Below are positions 43,001 through 50,719 of a stretch of DNA of 64,000 nucleotides, in pieces. The notes beneath the pieces were generated by a model. The model was not told the DNA's origin. It did not search any database and saw nothing but the letters and a program-made list of their open reading frames with translations. Positions within the stretch are counted from its first letter, which is position 1, and every line of letters starts with the position of its first letter. The stretch lies in assembly GCF_001592045.1 (NCBI RefSeq), contig NZ_BCWB01000045.1, forward strand, positions 1 through 64,000. Reading direction: 5' to 3'. The translations under genes and the position numbers were made by a program. Origin of the DNA: Thermobifida fusca NBRC 14071 = JCM 3263 (GTDB taxonomy: Bacteria; Actinomycetota; Actinomycetes; Streptosporangiales; Streptosporangiaceae).

Positions 43001-43924
43001 GTGGCGACGAAAAGCGCGGAGCAGGGGGTGGAGCAGCACGGCGGGCGCACCCGGTTCGGAGTCGTCGTGGGAGTGGACGGTTCCGAAGAGAGCTGGCGGG
43101 CACTGGACTGGGCGGCCCGGGCCGCGGTGGAGCGCGGCACCGGGCTGGAGATCGTGTACGCCCTCGTCGACCCCCTGGCCGCGGACGCCGACGACACCCT
43201 CAACCAGGCCAGTGCACTCCTGGCCCGAGCGGAAAGCCAGGCGCGTGCCGCGTACCCGAGGCTGGCCGTGCAGACCACGATGGTCCCGGGAGGGGCAGTC
43301 AGCACGCTGAGCACCGCCTCGCAGACCGCGGAACTGCTGGTGGTGGGAACGCGCGGGCACGGGGCGCTCGCCTCGCTGCTGCTGGGGTCGACGAGTGTGG
43401 GGGTGAGTGCCCGGGCGTCCTGCCCGGTAGTGGTGGTTCCGCCCGGTGCCGAGGTGGATTACCGGTACGGCTGCCAGGTCGTGGTGGGTGTGGACGGCTC
43501 GGATGTGTCCACGGAAGCGCTGCGGTTCGCGCTTCGGGAGACAGCTCGGCTGGACGGTTCGCTCACCGTGGTGCACGGCTGGCAGTTGCCCGCACCCCTC
43601 GACCCCATGGCGTTGTCTGCCGCCGGGTACACCATGAACTTCACCGTGTTCGAGGAGCGCACCCGGAAATACATCGACGAGCTGGTTGAGCAGGCCAGGG
43701 CTGACGAGGCTGTGGACGTGCCCGTGGGGGTGCGGATCGTCTACGAGCACCCCGTGCAGGCGCTGCTCGATGCCAGCCGGTACGCCGACCTGGTGGTGGT
43801 GGGCTCGCACGGGCGGGGGAGCGTGGCCGGGCTGTTTCTCGGCTCGGTGAGCCAGTCGGTGCTGCACCGTTCTGCTGCACCGGTCGCGGTGGTGCGGCAC
43901 CGGAACGACGATTGGGAGGAGTGA
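43001..43924 (+). CDS. Tandem universal stress protein
   Basis: The 307-aa protein starts at a GTG (43001). Two USP domains: residues 20-150 (VVVGVDGSEESWRALDWAA; VVGTRGHGALASLLLGSTS; CPVVVVPP) and 158-307 (VVVGVDGSDVSTEALRFAL; LVVVGSHGRGSVAGLFLGSVS; APVAVVRH). Both ATP loops are intact, in the MJ0577-like ATP-binding class. It is divergent from the devR operon, with a perfect DosR-box-like palindrome in the shared region. A convergent LLM-hemerythrin gene follows. Confidence 0.93.
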   Translation: MATKSAEQGVEQHGGRTRFGVVVGVDGSEESWRALDWAARAAVERGTGLEIVYALVDPLAADADDTLNQASALLARAESQARAAYPRLAVQTTMVPGGAVSTLSTASQTAELLVVGTRGHGALASLLLGSTSVGVSARASCPVVVVPPGAEVDYRYGCQVVVGVDGSDVSTEALRFALRETARLDGSLTVVHGWQLPAPLDPMALSAAGYTMNFTVFEERTRKYIDELVEQARADEAVDVPVGVRIVYEHPVQALLDASRYADLVVVGSHGRGSVAGLFLGSVSQSVLHRSAAPVAVVRHRNDDWEE

Positions 43925-43952
43925 GCAGCCGCCGCGCAGCGCCGCTCTCGTA

Positions 43953-45626
43953 TCACCGGGGGGAGCGGCGCAGTGAGCGGACTTGCCCTTCGTAGAACCC
44001 GTAGCGGGCCAGCGGTTCCACGAGTTCCCGCTCTTCATAGGAGAGGTGGGACAGCAGCACGTCGGTGAGGACGTCGACGGCTTCCTGCAGCGGAGCGAAG
44101 TCGTCCGGCTGGGAGATGAACTCGACGAGGGCCCGGTCCACGTCGTTGAGGACCCGGTGGATGACCTGGTGCTCCTCGGTGAGCCGGTCGATGACGGGTT
44201 CCAGTGCCTCCTCTTGGGTGCGCAGGTGCGGGAAGACGGAGTCGTCTTCCAGGGTGTGGTGCTGGGTGACGACCCGGCAGTAGGAGGCGCAGTAGGCGCC
44301 CAGGCTCCAGTTGTGCTGGCGCAGGGTCATCTGGTTGATCGCGGAGCGGGCTTCCCCGGCGCTCAGCGTCCCCACGCGGACCTGGTCGATGAGTTCCCGT
44401 AGGCGGCGGAGTTCGGCGCGCAAGTGGTCGTGCACGTCGATGAGGTGCTGGCCGAGGGCACGGGAGACGTCGTCGTAGGCGACGTCGGGACCGGATTCGG
44501 GACGGCTGGGCCGCGTGTCTTCGTCGAGCAGTTCCCGGCTGCGCGGGTGGAGGCGCGTGCCGTCGTCGGGGGTGGGGGCCACGCCGAGGCGTTCGTATTG
44601 GCCCTGCTCGGAGGCGGCCGGTGCCTGGCTGGAAGCCGGTTCGGCGGCGGAAGGTTCGGTGACGAGGGCGGCACCCGGTGCGTCCGCGGGACGCGGGCGG
44701 GACCGTTCCGCGGCGACAAGTTCCCGGACCGCGGGGGCGACCTCGTGGGCGAACCGCTGGATTGCCTCCGGGTGGTCGGTGCCGAGCAGGAACACGCTGA
44801 TCCCTTCGGTGAGGGCGAGTTCGGCGAGCTCCTCCACCCACTGGTCCACGGGCCCGTTGAGGAAGCCGTTGTTGGACCGGGCGAACACGCCGTTGATGTT
44901 GAGCAGGCGGCGGATCGCGGCGGGGTCGCGGCCTGCTTCCGCGGCGGCCTCGTCGATGATCGCGTTGCCGCGGGCGAGGTCGCCCAGGCTGGAGAGGTAG
45001 GGCACGCTAGGCAGCCAGCCGTCCGCGGCGCGGCCTACCAGGCGGAGCATGCGCGGCTTGTAGGCGCCCAGCCAGATTTCGATGGGATGGGCGGGGGCGG
45101 GGCCGCGTTTTGCGCCCGCCACCCGGTAGTGCTCGCCGTTGATGCGCAGGGCGCGCCGCTCCTCGGTGTTCCAGATCCCGCGGATGATCTCTATGGCTTC
45201 GGTGAGCGCCTGGACACTCTGGCCGGGGGTGAGGCGGCGGCCGCCCATGGCTTCGATCGCGTCCCAGAAAGCGCCCGCGCCCAAGCCCAGTTCGATACGG
45301 CCGCCGCTGAGCAGGTCGAGGCTGGCTACGCTGCGGGCCAGCACGGCGGGCTGGCGCAGCGGCAGGTTGAGCACGTTGCCTGCCAGGGTGATCCGCTCGG
45401 TGCGGGCGGCGAGGTAGGACAGCAGGGTCCAGGTGTCGAAGAACGCGGACTGGTAGGGGTGGTCCTGGAAGGTGGCGAGGTCCAGCCCGGACTGCTCGGT
45501 GAGCTGGGTGAGGCCGACTACCCGTTCGGGATTCTGGTTGCTTGGCGTGAGGAAGGTGCCGAAACGCAGTTCGTGGCCGTAGTCGGTCAAGAGCGGTCCC
45601 CCGAGGAAGCGGCCGGGGCGTCGCAT
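43953..45626 (-). CDS. Luciferase-like (LLM) oxidoreductase fused to a hemerythrin domain
   Basis: The protein is 557 aa from an ATG at 45626 with a weak ribosome-binding site; a TTG at 45590 behind GGGGGA is an alternative start. Residues about 18-340 are an LLM-class flavin/F420-dependent monooxygenase domain (LRFGTFLTPSN, LDLLSGGRIELGLGAG, IEIWLGAYKPRMLRLVGRAADGWLP). An Ala/Pro/Ser linker follows, and residues about 415-550 are a hemerythrin HHE domain with iron ligands in VHDHLRAEL, HHTLEDDSVFPHL, EEHQVIHRV and HLSYEERELV. A di-iron oxygen- or NO-binding module joined to a flavin or F420 enzyme suggests O2/NO sensing or scavenging; the reaction is unknown. MarR-type operators lie just upstream. 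Confidence 0.9.
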   Translation of the reverse strand: MRRPGRFLGGPLLTDYGHELRFGTFLTPSNQNPERVVGLTQLTEQSGLDLATFQDHPYQSAFFDTWTLLSYLAARTERITLAGNVLNLPLRQPAVLARSVASLDLLSGGRIELGLGAGAFWDAIEAMGGRRLTPGQSVQALTEAIEIIRGIWNTEERRALRINGEHYRVAGAKRGPAPAHPIEIWLGAYKPRMLRLVGRAADGWLPSVPYLSSLGDLARGNAIIDEAAAEAGRDPAAIRRLLNINGVFARSNNGFLNGPVDQWVEELAELALTEGISVFLLGTDHPEAIQRFAHEVAPAVRELVAAERSRPRPADAPGAALVTEPSAAEPASSQAPAASEQGQYERLGVAPTPDDGTRLHPRSRELLDEDTRPSRPESGPDVAYDDVSRALGQHLIDVHDHLRAELRRLRELIDQVRVGTLSAGEARSAINQMTLRQHNWSLGAYCASYCRVVTQHHTLEDDSVFPHLRTQEEALEPVIDRLTEEHQVIHRVLNDVDRALVEFISQPDDFAPLQEAVDVLTDVLLSHLSYEERELVEPLARYGFYEGQVRSLRRSPR

Positions 45627-45649
45627 GCCCCGACACCGTCGTCCATATC

Positions 45650-45663
45650 GTTGATTAATCAAC
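45650..45663. promoter_or_regulatory. Perfect palindrome GTTGATTAATCAAC, MarR-type operator
   Basis: A 14-bp perfect palindrome lies between the divergent LLM-hemerythrin and fluC genes. TTGAT/ATCAA half sites are typical of MarR-family operators, and a marR gene lies downstream. It lies 24 bases before the ATG of the hemerythrin gene. Confidence 0.7.
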
Positions 45664-45676
45664 CTTATCCGACGTG

Positions 45677-45690
45677 GGTGATCTATCAAC
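45677..45690. promoter_or_regulatory. Second MarR-type operator copy, GGTGATCTATCAAC
   Basis: 11 of 14 bases match the perfect palindrome at 45650; the two starts are 27 bases apart. It lies 61 bases before fluC1. Confidence 0.6.
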
Positions 45691-45750
45691 CTAGGGTGGG
45701 TGTGGTGCCAGGCACCGGCACGCCCGCGACAACCCGCGGAAAGGAAACCC

Positions 45751-46221
45751 ATGGCTGACCGGGGTCAAACCTCGCCTGCCGCCCCCGCCACGCCCAGACC
45801 CGGGCAGACCGCGATGTCCTGGCCGGTGCTGGCGGCTGTGGCCGCAGGCGGCGCACTGGGCGCACTCGCCCGCGCAGGGCTCCTCGCCGCCACCCCGCAG
45901 CATCCGGCCACCGCGGACTGGGGAACAGTCCTGGTCAACGTGCTCGGATGCGCGCTGATCGGCGTGCTCATGGAGACCCTTACCCGCCGCCCGAACCCCC
46001 ATCCGCTGCTCCGCCCCTTTCTTGGCGTAGGCGTCCTCGGCGGTTTCACCACGTTTTCCGCTGCCATAACCGACGCCACGGACGCTTTCGCTGCCCACCA
46101 GCCAGGAGAGGCGCTGCTCGCCATCGCCGCCAACCTGATCGGCGCCCTCCTCGCCGTCAGTGCCGCGGCGGGCGCAACCGCGACGCTCCTCGACCGGGCC
46201 GCGCAACGGAAGAAGACGTGA
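45751..46221 (+). CDS. crcB: Fluoride channel FluC/CrcB, first copy
   Basis: This is 156 aa from the ATG at 45751 with GGAAAGGAAA upstream. Four transmembrane helices and the Fluc signatures are present: GGALGALARAGL, WGTVLVNVLGCALIG, and GVLGGFTTFSA. An extra N-terminal Pro/Ala-rich tail of about 25 residues precedes the first helix. Fluc channels work as dual-topology dimers; when two genes occur in tandem they usually form a heterodimer with opposite topologies. The stop overlaps the next start (TGATG). Confidence 0.92.
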   Translation: MADRGQTSPAAPATPRPGQTAMSWPVLAAVAAGGALGALARAGLLAATPQHPATADWGTVLVNVLGCALIGVLMETLTRRPNPHPLLRPFLGVGVLGGFTTFSAAITDATDAFAAHQPGEALLAIAANLIGALLAVSAAAGATATLLDRAAQRKKT

Positions 46222-46583
46222 TGACAGCGCTGCTCACCGCAGTAGGAGCGGCTTTCGGCGCCCTACTGCGCTACTGCCTCAACTGTGCCGCAGCAGCCCG
46301 CGGCACCACCGGTTTTCCCTGGGGCACGTGGTGTGTCAACACTCTCGGCTGCCTGCTCGCCGGGGCGCTGGCCGCGCTGCCGCTGCCTGCAGCGGTAGCG
46401 GCTCTGGCGGGTCCCGGGCTGTGCGGGGGACTCACCACCTACTCCACGTTCAGCTACGAAACGGTGCGGCTGCTCGCCGAGAGGAAGTGGACGCACGCGC
46501 TGGGCAACATCGGGGCGAACCTCGCCGCAGGGGTTGGCGCGGCAGTGCTCGGTATGGCTGCGGTCGGCTGGTTCCTGCGGTGA
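46221..46583 (+). CDS. crcB: Fluoride channel FluC/CrcB, second copy
   Basis: This 120-aa Fluc protein has four helices with GAAFGALLRYCLN, GTWCVNTLGCLLAG, and GGLTTYSTFSYE. It starts inside the stop codon of the first copy, giving coupled translation and probably a 1:1 heterodimer that exports fluoride passively. No fluoride riboswitch is recognisable upstream; MarR-type palindromes are there instead. Confidence 0.92.
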   Translation: MTALLTAVGAAFGALLRYCLNCAAAARGTTGFPWGTWCVNTLGCLLAGALAALPLPAAVAALAGPGLCGGLTTYSTFSYETVRLLAERKWTHALGNIGANLAAGVGAAVLGMAAVGWFLR

Positions 46584-46603
46584 CCGCGCAGCCCCAGGCA
46601 CTG

Positions 46604-46617
46604 GATGATCTGTCAAC
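46604..46617. promoter_or_regulatory. Third MarR-type operator copy, GATGATCTGTCAAC
   Basis: 10 of 14 bases match the palindrome at 45650. It lies 12 bases before the marR start, consistent with autoregulation. Confidence 0.5.
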
Positions 46618-46629
46618 TATTCTGGGGGC

Positions 46630-47148
46630 ATGGGCGACAGCACCCCCCTCCGACCGCGGGAACTCCGCGCGTGGACCAGCTACCAGCGCATGAGCGCCGC
46701 GCTGTACGCGCACCTGCAGCAGACCCTCCACCGGGACACAGGACTGTCCTGGGCCGACTACGAAGTGCTGCGCGCCCTGCACTCCAGCCCGGAGGGCCGA
46801 CTCCCGGCCCTGGACCTGCGCTGCGCTCTCGGCTGGGAGAAGAGCCGCCTCTCCCACCAGGTCCGCCGTATGGCCGAACGCGGACTGCTGTGCCGGGAAC
46901 CCAACCCCGCCGACGCGCGCAGCGCCGTCGTCTGCCTGCTCGACAAAGGCCGCCGAGCCATCGAGAAAGCCACCCCCGAATATCTGGCGCGGCTCCGCGC
47001 CGACTTCCTCGACCTGCTCACCCCCGCACAGCTCGACGCGCTCACCGAGATCAGCGAGACCGTGCTCGCCCACCTGGTGTGCCGAGACCAGGAACCCCCT
47101 CGGGAGGCTGCGTCCGGCACCGGCCAGCCGAGCCGAGACAGCCGCTGA
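46630..47148 (+). CDS. MarR family transcriptional regulator
   Basis: This 172-aa winged-helix regulator shows the MarR pattern: SYQRMSAALYAHLQQTLHRD (dimer helix), LSWADYEVLRALHSSPEGRL, LGWEKSRLSHQVRRMAERGL (recognition helix) and the wing LCREPNPADARSAVVCLLDKGR. DARS in the wing is a family hallmark. MarR proteins bind short palindromes and release them on binding phenolic or oxidised ligands. Three related palindromes surround the LLM-hemerythrin/fluC divergon and its own start, so this is the likely regulator. Confidence 0.92.
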   Translation: MGDSTPLRPRELRAWTSYQRMSAALYAHLQQTLHRDTGLSWADYEVLRALHSSPEGRLPALDLRCALGWEKSRLSHQVRRMAERGLLCREPNPADARSAVVCLLDKGRRAIEKATPEYLARLRADFLDLLTPAQLDALTEISETVLAHLVCRDQEPPREAASGTGQPSRDSR

Positions 47149-47298
47149 GCCCTGCTGCACAGCCGCGGCCGCCGTTACCGGACTGCCTTCCCGGGTAGTC
47201 GGCAGTCACGGCCGCGCGGTTCCCACGCCCAGCGCCCGTGCTGGGCGCTGTCGAACCGCAGGCCCTGTCCCTGTCACCTTGCGCGAGGAAGGCCAACC

Positions 47299-47946
47299 AT
47301 GACCGGTATCACGATCATCGGCGCTGGCAGTATGGGCCGGGCAATCGGCACCCGTGCTGTCGCGGCGGGCCGCAGAATCCAACTCCTCGACCGGGACCCG
47401 GACAAGGCGCGGAGCCTCGCCGTCCAGCTAGGAGGAGACATCCTCACCGGAGCTGTCGGCGACGCCCCCGACGGGGACATCGTCGTGCTGGCGGTGCCCT
47501 TCGAATCAGCGAAAGCCGTGGTGCGCTCCTACGGGGACGCCCTGGCCGGACGGACCATCGTGGACATCTCCAACCCCGTCGACTTCGCCACGTTCGACTC
47601 GCTGGTCGTCCCACCGGGCACTTCCGCAGCCGAAATCATTGCCGACCTCGCCCCCGACAGTGCTTCCGTCGTCAAAGCGTTCAACACCACGTTCGCCGAG
47701 ACCCTGACCGAAGGGAAAGTGGCGGGCCAGCCGCTCGACGTCTTCATCGCGGGGGATGACGCAGAAGCCAAACGCGCGGTCGCGAACCTGGTCGAGGAGA
47801 TGGGGCTGCGACCCATCGACGTGGGACCGCTGCGCCGCGCCCAGGAGCTGGAAGGGTTCCAGTTCCTGATGATGACGCTCCAAGCCGATCCGGCGAAACA
47901 GGACTTCAACTGGAACACCGGGTTGAAAATCCTCACCCCCATCTGA
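47299..47946 (+). CDS. NADPH:F420 oxidoreductase-like Rossmann protein
   Basis: The 215-aa protein has an N-terminal dinucleotide-binding motif GITIIGAGSMGRAIGTRAVA, LLDRDPDKA, then VVLAVPFESAKAVV and DISNPVDF, and a C-terminal helical cap (VVKAFNTTFAETL, PLDVFIAGDD, ELEGFQFLMM). This is the F420-dependent NADP reductase (Npd/Fno) family, which exchanges hydride between NADP and coenzyme F420. A F420- or flavin-type LLM enzyme lies in the same island. Similar proteins without F420 use exist, so the cofactor is inferred from the family. Confidence 0.85.
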   Translation: MTGITIIGAGSMGRAIGTRAVAAGRRIQLLDRDPDKARSLAVQLGGDILTGAVGDAPDGDIVVLAVPFESAKAVVRSYGDALAGRTIVDISNPVDFATFDSLVVPPGTSAAEIIADLAPDSASVVKAFNTTFAETLTEGKVAGQPLDVFIAGDDAEAKRAVANLVEEMGLRPIDVGPLRRAQELEGFQFLMMTLQADPAKQDFNWNTGLKILTPI

Positions 47947-48041
47947 GCAGCGCTCGGACACCCCGCAGCCGGAGGCGCTGCCTGCCGAGAAGCAGCGGGT
48001 GGGACGCGTGAGGGCAGGCAGCAGCCTCCCAGCCGACAGCA

Positions 48042-48070
48042 GAGGGCGCCCCACCCGGCGGGGCGCCCTC
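48042..48070. terminator. Bidirectional terminator
   Basis: An 11-bp perfect stem GAGGGCGCCCC / GGGGCGCCCTC with loop ACCCGGC lies between the convergent F420-reductase-like and GlcG/HbpS-like genes. Confidence 0.8.
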
Positions 48071-48093
48071 GTCGGCCTCAGGTGCGGCAGCGG

Positions 48094-48492
48094 TCAGAAC
48101 GCGGCTGCGGCGGCCTCCGCCACCGCCTGGTCCTGCTCCCCGGTTCCGCCGCTCACCCCGACCGCACCCACGACCGTGCCGTTGCGCCGCAGCGGGACCC
48201 CGCCCGCGAAGATCATCACGCGGCCCCCGTTGGAGGCGTGGATGCCGAAGAACTGCCCTCCGCTCTGAGAGTGCTCGGCCAGCTCCTTGGTGGAGATGTC
48301 GAACGCTCGCGACGTGTACGCCTTGTTGATCGAAATGTCGATACTGCCGATCCACGCGCCGTCCATCCGGACATGCGCCACCAGGTTGCCGCCCGCGTCC
48401 ACGACCGCGATGTTCATCGGCTGCCCGATCTCGGCTGCCTTGGCCTCGCCAGCTTCGATGACCCGGCGGGCCTCCGCCAACGTCACACTCAC
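48094..48492 (-). CDS. GlcG/HbpS-like haem-binding family protein
   Basis: This is 132 aa from a GTG at 48492 with GGGGGAG upstream. It matches the GlcG/HbpS fold: TLAEARRVIEAGEAKA, MNIAVVDAGGNLVAHVRMDG, SIDISINKAYTSRAF, then GGVPLRRNGTVVGAVGVSGGTGEQDQ. HbpS proteins are octamers that bind haem and iron and sense redox stress with a two-component kinase; others are cofactors of glycolate or diol dehydratase systems. No signal peptide, so cytosolic here. Eleven bases from the alcohol dehydrogenase gene, so probably cotranscribed. Confidence 0.88.
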   Translation of the reverse strand: MSVTLAEARRVIEAGEAKAAEIGQPMNIAVVDAGGNLVAHVRMDGAWIGSIDISINKAYTSRAFDISTKELAEHSQSGGQFFGIHASNGGRVMIFAGGVPLRRNGTVVGAVGVSGGTGEQDQAVAEAAAAAF

Positions 48493-48503
48493 CGTACTCC
48501 CCC

Positions 48504-49646
48504 TCAGCTCTCCTGCTGCGGTTTGAGCAGGACCTTCGTCCAGCCTTCCTCCCGCTTGTCGAACTTCTCGTAGGCTTCGGGAGCCCGCTGGAGCGGGATC
48601 CGCTGCGAAACCACGAAGCTCGGCTTGGCCCGCCCAGCGATGATCAGGTCGCGCAACTGCCGGTTGTAGGCCTTGACGTTGGCCTGCCCGGTGCCCATCC
48701 GCTGGCCTTTCTCGAACAGCTTGCCCATCGCGAACAGCAGCTCGCCCTGCTTCGCGCTCTCCGACGGGGCGCCCGGGTCCTCGGTGACGTACAGGCCCAC
48801 CACCCCGAGAGCGCCCGTGGGACGGACCGTGTCGACCAGCGTGTTGAGGACGAGCGCGGGCTGCTCTTCGCCTTCCGGGGCCGTCGCCTGGTAGCCAACC
48901 GCGTCGATGCCTTTGTCCGTGCCCTCGCCGTTGGTGTGCTCCTTGATCTGGGCGACCGGGTCCCCCTTGGAGTAGTCGATGGGGATGGCTCCGATCCGCT
49001 CGGCCAAAGACAGCCTGCTCGGCACCCGGTCCACCACGAACACGCGGGAAGCGCCGCGCAGGATCGCGGAGTAGGCCGCCATGAGCCCCACCGGTCCCGC
49101 ACCGAACACGCTCACCGTCTCCCCCGGGCTGACCTGCGCCAACTCTGTGGCGTGGTAGCCGGTGGGGAAGATGTCGGCCAGCAGCGCGAAATCGTCTTCG
49201 AACTCGGTGCCCGGCGGCAGCTTCAGGCAGTTGAAGTCCGCGAACGGCACCCGCAGGTATTCGGACTGGCCGCCTTGGTAGGGGCCCATCGCCACGTAGC
49301 CGTACGCGCCGCCCGCGAAGCCCGGGTTGACGGTGAGGCAGAACCCGGTCTTGCCCGCAAGGCAGTTCTTGCAGAACCCGCACGCCACGTTGAACGGGAG
49401 AACCACCCGGTCGCCTTTGCGGATGCTCGCCACCCCGGAGCCGACCTCTTCGACGATCCCCATGTTCTCGTGACCGAACACCATGCCGGGGGTGGCGCCG
49501 GTGCGCCCCTCGTACATGTGCAGGTCGGAGCCGCAGATCGCGGACGTGGTCACGCGGATGATCACGTCGTTGGGATCCTCGATCCGCGGATCGGCCACCT
49601 CTTCCACTGCGACAGTGAACGGCTCCTTGTACACGACCGCTTTCAC
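48504..49646 (-). CDS. Zinc-dependent alcohol/formaldehyde dehydrogenase (MDR family)
   Basis: The 380-aa protein has a GroES-like catalytic domain with zinc ligands Cys38, His59 and Glu60 (ICGSDLHMYEG; FGHENMG), a structural-zinc lobe with Cys at 89, 92, 95 and 103, and a Rossmann domain with SVFGAGPVGLMAA and VVDRVPSRL. The GFAGGAYGYVAMGPYQGGQSEYL insertion resembles glutathione-independent formaldehyde dehydrogenases and related enzymes that keep a tightly bound NAD. First gene of a two-gene unit with the GlcG/HbpS-like protein. Confidence 0.9.
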   Translation of the reverse strand: MKAVVYKEPFTVAVEEVADPRIEDPNDVIIRVTTSAICGSDLHMYEGRTGATPGMVFGHENMGIVEEVGSGVASIRKGDRVVLPFNVACGFCKNCLAGKTGFCLTVNPGFAGGAYGYVAMGPYQGGQSEYLRVPFADFNCLKLPPGTEFEDDFALLADIFPTGYHATELAQVSPGETVSVFGAGPVGLMAAYSAILRGASRVFVVDRVPSRLSLAERIGAIPIDYSKGDPVAQIKEHTNGEGTDKGIDAVGYQATAPEGEEQPALVLNTLVDTVRPTGALGVVGLYVTEDPGAPSESAKQGELLFAMGKLFEKGQRMGTGQANVKAYNRQLRDLIIAGRAKPSFVVSQRIPLQRAPEAYEKFDKREEGWTKVLLKPQQES

Positions 49647-49712
49647 AGTTCCTCCTCACGTCGTTGCCGGTTGGGGGCCGGCTACCCGCGGTCGCTGCCC
49701 CCTATGCCCCGG

Positions 49713-50471
49713 TCACGTGGCTTGCCGGGTAGGTTGCGGTCCGGTGTTCGAGGTCGGGTCCGGGCCGCCCTGGTCGAGGCGGAACGGCGGATACTGGTCG
49801 GTCATCAGCGCGGCGTAGGCGACGACCCGCAGCGCCCAGCGGTGCAGGCCCAGCAGGAAGTTGAAGATGCCGCGCGGGTATCCGCCGGTGAACAGCAGCG
49901 CGAGCGCGGCGATCAGGACGAGCAGGCTCATCAGGCTGGGCATGAACCAGCCCTGCATCATCCACTGGCCGTTCTCCGACACGGTGGTGGTGCTGTCGCT
50001 GAACCAGTCCATGCCTCCGGACTTCCGGAACCCGCCGGAAGAGAACGCTGAGACCACCAGGTAGTGCGGGATCGCCAGCAGCCACCACTTGACGAGGACC
50101 AGCCCTCGGGACAGCCGCTGGGGATAGGCCACATCCAGTTGTGCTGGATAGTCCACGTCGGCGGAGAGCGAGAACGGCGGATAGCGGTCGGTGCCCAGTA
50201 CCCCGTGGGCGTAGAACGTGACCCGCCAGCTCCAGCGCAGCACGCCCACGTTGAAGTCGAAGATGCCGCGCGGATAGCGGCCGGTGAACAGGATCGCGAA
50301 GAAAGCGACCACGGTCAGGACAGCGAACGCGATCCACAGGAAGAACAGCACGATGTAGTGCGGGATCGCCAGCAGCCATTTGACAAGCCACAGCCACCGG
50401 CTGACCCCGGGGTCGAGAGTGCCGCTGACATGGAGCGGATAGTGCCGGGTAGGAACCGCGAACTCGGACAC
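49713..50471 (-). CDS. DUF4389 membrane protein with duplicated repeat
   Basis: This is 252 aa from a GTG at 50471 with GAGGAGG upstream. Four transmembrane segments form two homologous halves; each half ends in the same pattern: RYPRGIFDFNVGVLRWSW then GTDRYPPFSL in the first, GYPRGIFNFLLGLHRWAL then TDQYPPFRL in the second. This is the actinobacterial DUF4389 family, found beside DosR-type stress genes. Function unknown; conserved Trp, Tyr and Phe near the membrane edge suggest interaction with lipids or quinones, which is only a guess. Confidence 0.85.
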   Translation of the reverse strand: MSEFAVPTRHYPLHVSGTLDPGVSRWLWLVKWLLAIPHYIVLFFLWIAFAVLTVVAFFAILFTGRYPRGIFDFNVGVLRWSWRVTFYAHGVLGTDRYPPFSLSADVDYPAQLDVAYPQRLSRGLVLVKWWLLAIPHYLVVSAFSSGGFRKSGGMDWFSDSTTTVSENGQWMMQGWFMPSLMSLLVLIAALALLFTGGYPRGIFNFLLGLHRWALRVVAYAALMTDQYPPFRLDQGGPDPTSNTGPQPTRQAT

Positions 50472-50719
50472 CTCGCCACCTCCTCGAGGTTGTGCGGTAG
50501 GCACGCGGCTACCCAGCCGGATGACCACGATTCACCACTCCCGGTCCGCGCAGTCCAAGCAAGCAGCCAACACTCCGGAAAGCAGGCGCTGGGCGGGGCG
50601 CGGCAAAGAGCGGGTGCGCGAGCCCACTGGCGCGGTCGGCCTGTCCCGTGCCGTCGTACCAGGTCACAACCGGCCGACGCCGGGTAGGGGACACCGGACA
50701 CGGTTTCGGGAGGCACGAC

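Noticed and set aside
45664-45750. Fluoride riboswitch in front of crcB
   Set aside because: I cannot find the conserved pseudoknot pattern; the leader is short and holds MarR-type palindromes instead.
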